Shown: piece by piece, positions 6,616 to 8,550 of the stretch | How positions within the stretch are numbered: position 1 is the first letter of the stretch | Layout of the letters: each line of letters opens with the position of its first letter | Origin: Gemmatimonadota bacterium | GTDB taxonomy: Bacteria; Gemmatimonadota; Gemmatimonadetes; Palauibacterales; Palauibacteraceae | Length of the DNA: 8,550 bases | NCBI GenBank assembly: GCA_023554435.1 | Contig: JAMJQV010000175.1 | Location: forward strand, 1 to 8,550 | Reading direction: 5' to 3' | The notes under the pieces: generated by a model | Database searches by the model: none | Seen by the model: the letters and a program-made list of their open reading frames with translations, nothing else | What the model was told of the DNA's origin: nothing | Translations under genes and position numbers: made by a program

Positions 6616-8550
6616 CTACATCGGGAGCCAGTAGCTCAGCTTGATGGCAAGGATGTTCTGACCGGCGGCCCCGAGCGAACTGAACATGTCGCTCACGTTC
6701 ACCGGGTCGCCGATGTTCGCGTAGTCGGACAGGTTTCTCTGCCACACCACGAACAGCGTGCTTCCCGGCCGGAACTCCCACCGCATGACCAGGTTGGAGC
6801 GGAACGACACCGTGTTGAAATTGAAGTCGTCCAGGTAGAAGGTCTCGGCCCCGTCCGTCACCTCGTAGAGGCGGCTCGTGTTCCCGTCGTCGTCCTCCTC
6901 GACGATCTCCTCGATCGTCGTCCCGTCGGTGCCATACTGGCGCAGATCGTAGCTCTGGGCCTCTGGCAACTCGCCGAAATCGGTGAAGTTGCCGCTCGAC
7001 GCGAACGGTTCGGCGTAGAACTCGAGGTTCAGGTCGGGTGTGAACGAGTAATTGGCGCGGAACTGCATCGAGACCGTCTTCTGATCCACGGTCGAGAAGA
7101 TGTAGCGCTGTCCGTAGGTACGATCCGTATCGCGATCGCGCTCGGTATAGTACTGGCGGCGGTTGGTCATCCACGAGACGCCGGGAGCGACTCGGAAGGC
7201 GAATCGGTCGCTGGGCTCGAATCCGAGGCCGACATCCATGAACCAGTCGTTGCCCTGGTTCAGGTTGCCCCACATGAAGCTCACGTCCCACTTGGTGCTG
7301 GACGTGAAGTTGTTCGCCAACCTCGCGTTGACGCTGCCCCAGGCAGGCTGACCCATCAGGGGGCCGCCGCGCGTGAGCCGGTCGTTCTGCACCGGGGCGT
7401 TGTAGGCGATCCGGACGTTGGTCCTCCAGTAGTTCCACAGCTGCGAGTTGGCGGACAGGTTGAAGCGAGCCTGTTTGTGCACGCCGCCGAAGTTGAACCC
7501 GTTCATCGTGCTGAACGTGAGCGAGTAGTTCCGGAACGTCCGGCCCGGATTCGTCTCGCGGTAGGTGACGTTGCCCCACGTCGCGATGTCGTCCGCCTGC
7601 CGGATTACGCCCACGTCGTTCAGCTCGAAGAACGGCGAGTCGCCCCATACTCCGACGCCCCACAGCCAGTGCTCGCCCTCGATCTTGCGGGCCTGGACGG
7701 AAGCCGAGGTTCCGAACAGCGAGGTACGGCTCGGATCGAACGTGACGTGGTCCTGGTCGGGGCGCTGGAAGTAGTGCGCGCTGGCCGTCTGCACCCTGGC
7801 GATCGCGGCCGAGTCGCCGGCGACGTAGCTGAGGCCGACGTGACCGCTGACCTCGTATCGGTTTCCGTTCAGCTTGAGGAGAAAGTCGCTTCCGCCGGTG
7901 AACGCCTGTTTGTTCATCTCGTACCGCAGCGGGTCGGTGAGAGAGTCGAACTGGCGCATGACTCCCGTGGCCGTCACGCCGACGGTCGATCCCGATCCGC
8001 CCACTTCCTGCTGCAGGCGAAGCACCCCCCAGCCAGCCATCGGCTCCACCGAGACGTCGTCGAACCGGTCGAGGCCGCTATCGTACGTGCGTGCGTGCTC
8101 GGCCGAGGTCAAAGCACCCAGCGCTCCGACGGACAAACCGTTGGAGAGACGTCCCGTGACCTTGGTGGCCCCGATGATCGTGGTCGCGTCGGGACGGTCC
8201 ACGAACTGGGCGTCGGGCCAGCCGTGCGGTGACGCACCAATGCGGCGGGAGTAATAGAACTGCGGACCCATGCGGCCGCCGTTCTCTCCACCGCCACCCA
8301 GCATCTGCGCTCCTTCGACGAAGAAGGGACGCCGCTCACCGAACGTGACCTCGAACGCCGAGAGGTTGACGACGGCCGGGTCGGCTTCGACCTGTCCGAA
8401 GTCCGGGTTCACGGTGGCGTCGAGGGTAAGGCTCGAACCGAGCCCCATCTTGAAGTCGGCCCCGATTCGACCGTCGAACTGTGCCTGACCGCCGAACGGA
8501 TCGTCCTCGTCCACGAGCTCCCGGCTGGAGACGCGCGTGTCGGAGGCCAC
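6616..8550 (-). CDS. DUF5916 outer-membrane beta-barrel protein, 5' part outside window
   Basis: The frame is open to the right edge, leaving the C-terminal 644 residues; the true start lies beyond 8550. Hallmarks of DUF5916 are clear: NPDFGQVEADPAVVNLSAFE (48-67), E-R-R-P-F-F-V-E-G (72-80) and F-Y-Y-S-R-R-I-G (98-105). The remainder alternates amphipathic strands rich in Y, W and F with polar loops, as in a large outer-membrane barrel, and ends K-L-S-Y-W-L-P-M. Full-length relatives usually carry a signal peptide and a CBM9-like domain before this region, which would be off-window here. The family's biochemical role is not established; it is usually annotated as a carbohydrate-binding family 9-like membrane protein. 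One predicted loop holds a very acidic run (E547 to D555). The TolB/TPR gene follows 55 bases later on the same strand. Confidence 0.93.
   Translation of the reverse strand: MASDTRVSSRELVDEDDPFGGQAQFDGRIGADFKMGLGSSLTLDATVNPDFGQVEADPAVVNLSAFEVTFGERRPFFVEGAQMLGGGGENGGRMGPQFYYSRRIGASPHGWPDAQFVDRPDATTIIGATKVTGRLSNGLSVGALGALTSAEHARTYDSGLDRFDDVSVEPMAGWGVLRLQQEVGGSGSTVGVTATGVMRQFDSLTDPLRYEMNKQAFTGGSDFLLKLNGNRYEVSGHVGLSYVAGDSAAIARVQTASAHYFQRPDQDHVTFDPSRTSLFGTSASVQARKIEGEHWLWGVGVWGDSPFFELNDVGVIRQADDIATWGNVTYRETNPGRTFRNYSLTFSTMNGFNFGGVHKQARFNLSANSQLWNYWRTNVRIAYNAPVQNDRLTRGGPLMGQPAWGSVNARLANNFTSSTKWDVSFMWGNLNQGNDWFMDVGLGFEPSDRFAFRVAPGVSWMTNRRQYYTERDRDTDRTYGQRYIFSTVDQKTVSMQFRANYSFTPDLNLEFYAEPFASSGNFTDFGELPEAQSYDLRQYGTDGTTIEEIVEEDDDGNTSRLYEVTDGAETFYLDDFNFNTVSFRSNLVMRWEFRPGSTLFVVWQRNLSDYANIGDPVNVSDMFSSLGAAGQNILAIKLSYWLPM

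Noticed and set aside
6538..8232. Plus-strand open frame of 564 codons opposite the DUF5916 gene
   Set aside because: It is antisense to a well-recognised family; its translation is low-complexity in V, R, E, H and G without domain motifs, as expected from a mirror frame in GC-rich DNA.
1..8550. Mobile elements, CRISPR, tRNA/rRNA, toxin-antitoxin or phage genes
   Set aside because: No transposase or integrase motifs, regularly spaced repeats, terminal inverted repeats or RNA gene signatures were seen; gaps are short and explained by promoters and hairpins.

Overview
The window is GC-rich and reads like a chromosome segment of a Gram-negative, didermic bacterium, most likely a member of the Gemmatimonadota or a close relative. 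This is inferred from the mix of families: a six-bladed beta-propeller lipoprotein with the GREGSGPGEL blade motif, a DUF5916 outer-membrane barrel, a membrane-anchored TolB-like/TPR protein with an E-I-K-x-R-R type N-terminus, and an Ig-like plus CBM9-like lipoprotein. No rRNA or other phylogenetic marker is present, so the placement is tentative.

Layout, left to right. From the left edge to 1239 (minus strand) lies a beta-propeller lipoprotein gene running off the window, probably near its C-terminus. A 113-base divergent region (1240-1352) holds overlapping candidate promoters and a short inverted repeat. Gene 1353-1970 (plus) encodes a DinB/YfiT-type metal-binding helical-bundle protein, the only plus-strand gene. 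A strong GC-rich stem-loop near 2001-2037 separates it from the convergent lipoprotein gene 2077-4383 (minus), which encodes a 768-residue, cysteine-rich secreted protein ending in a CBM9-like domain. A 341-base non-coding gap (4384-4724) contains a hairpin and a third copy of its arm. Next come 4725-6560 (minus, TolB-like/TPR membrane protein) and 6616-8550 (minus, C-terminal 644 residues of a DUF5916 barrel, cut by the right edge).

The right-hand genes lie in the same direction: DUF5916 barrel, then 55 bases later TolB/TPR, then after 341 bases the lipoprotein. The first two may be co-transcribed; the third probably has its own control region. Nearly everything except DinB is predicted to sit in or beyond the inner membrane, so this is a cell-envelope locus. 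No mobile element, CRISPR array, tRNA or rRNA was seen, and no clear new defence or biosynthetic system. The most unusual items are the cysteine-rich lipoprotein, the possible alternative-pairing leader before it, and the overlapping divergent promoters.
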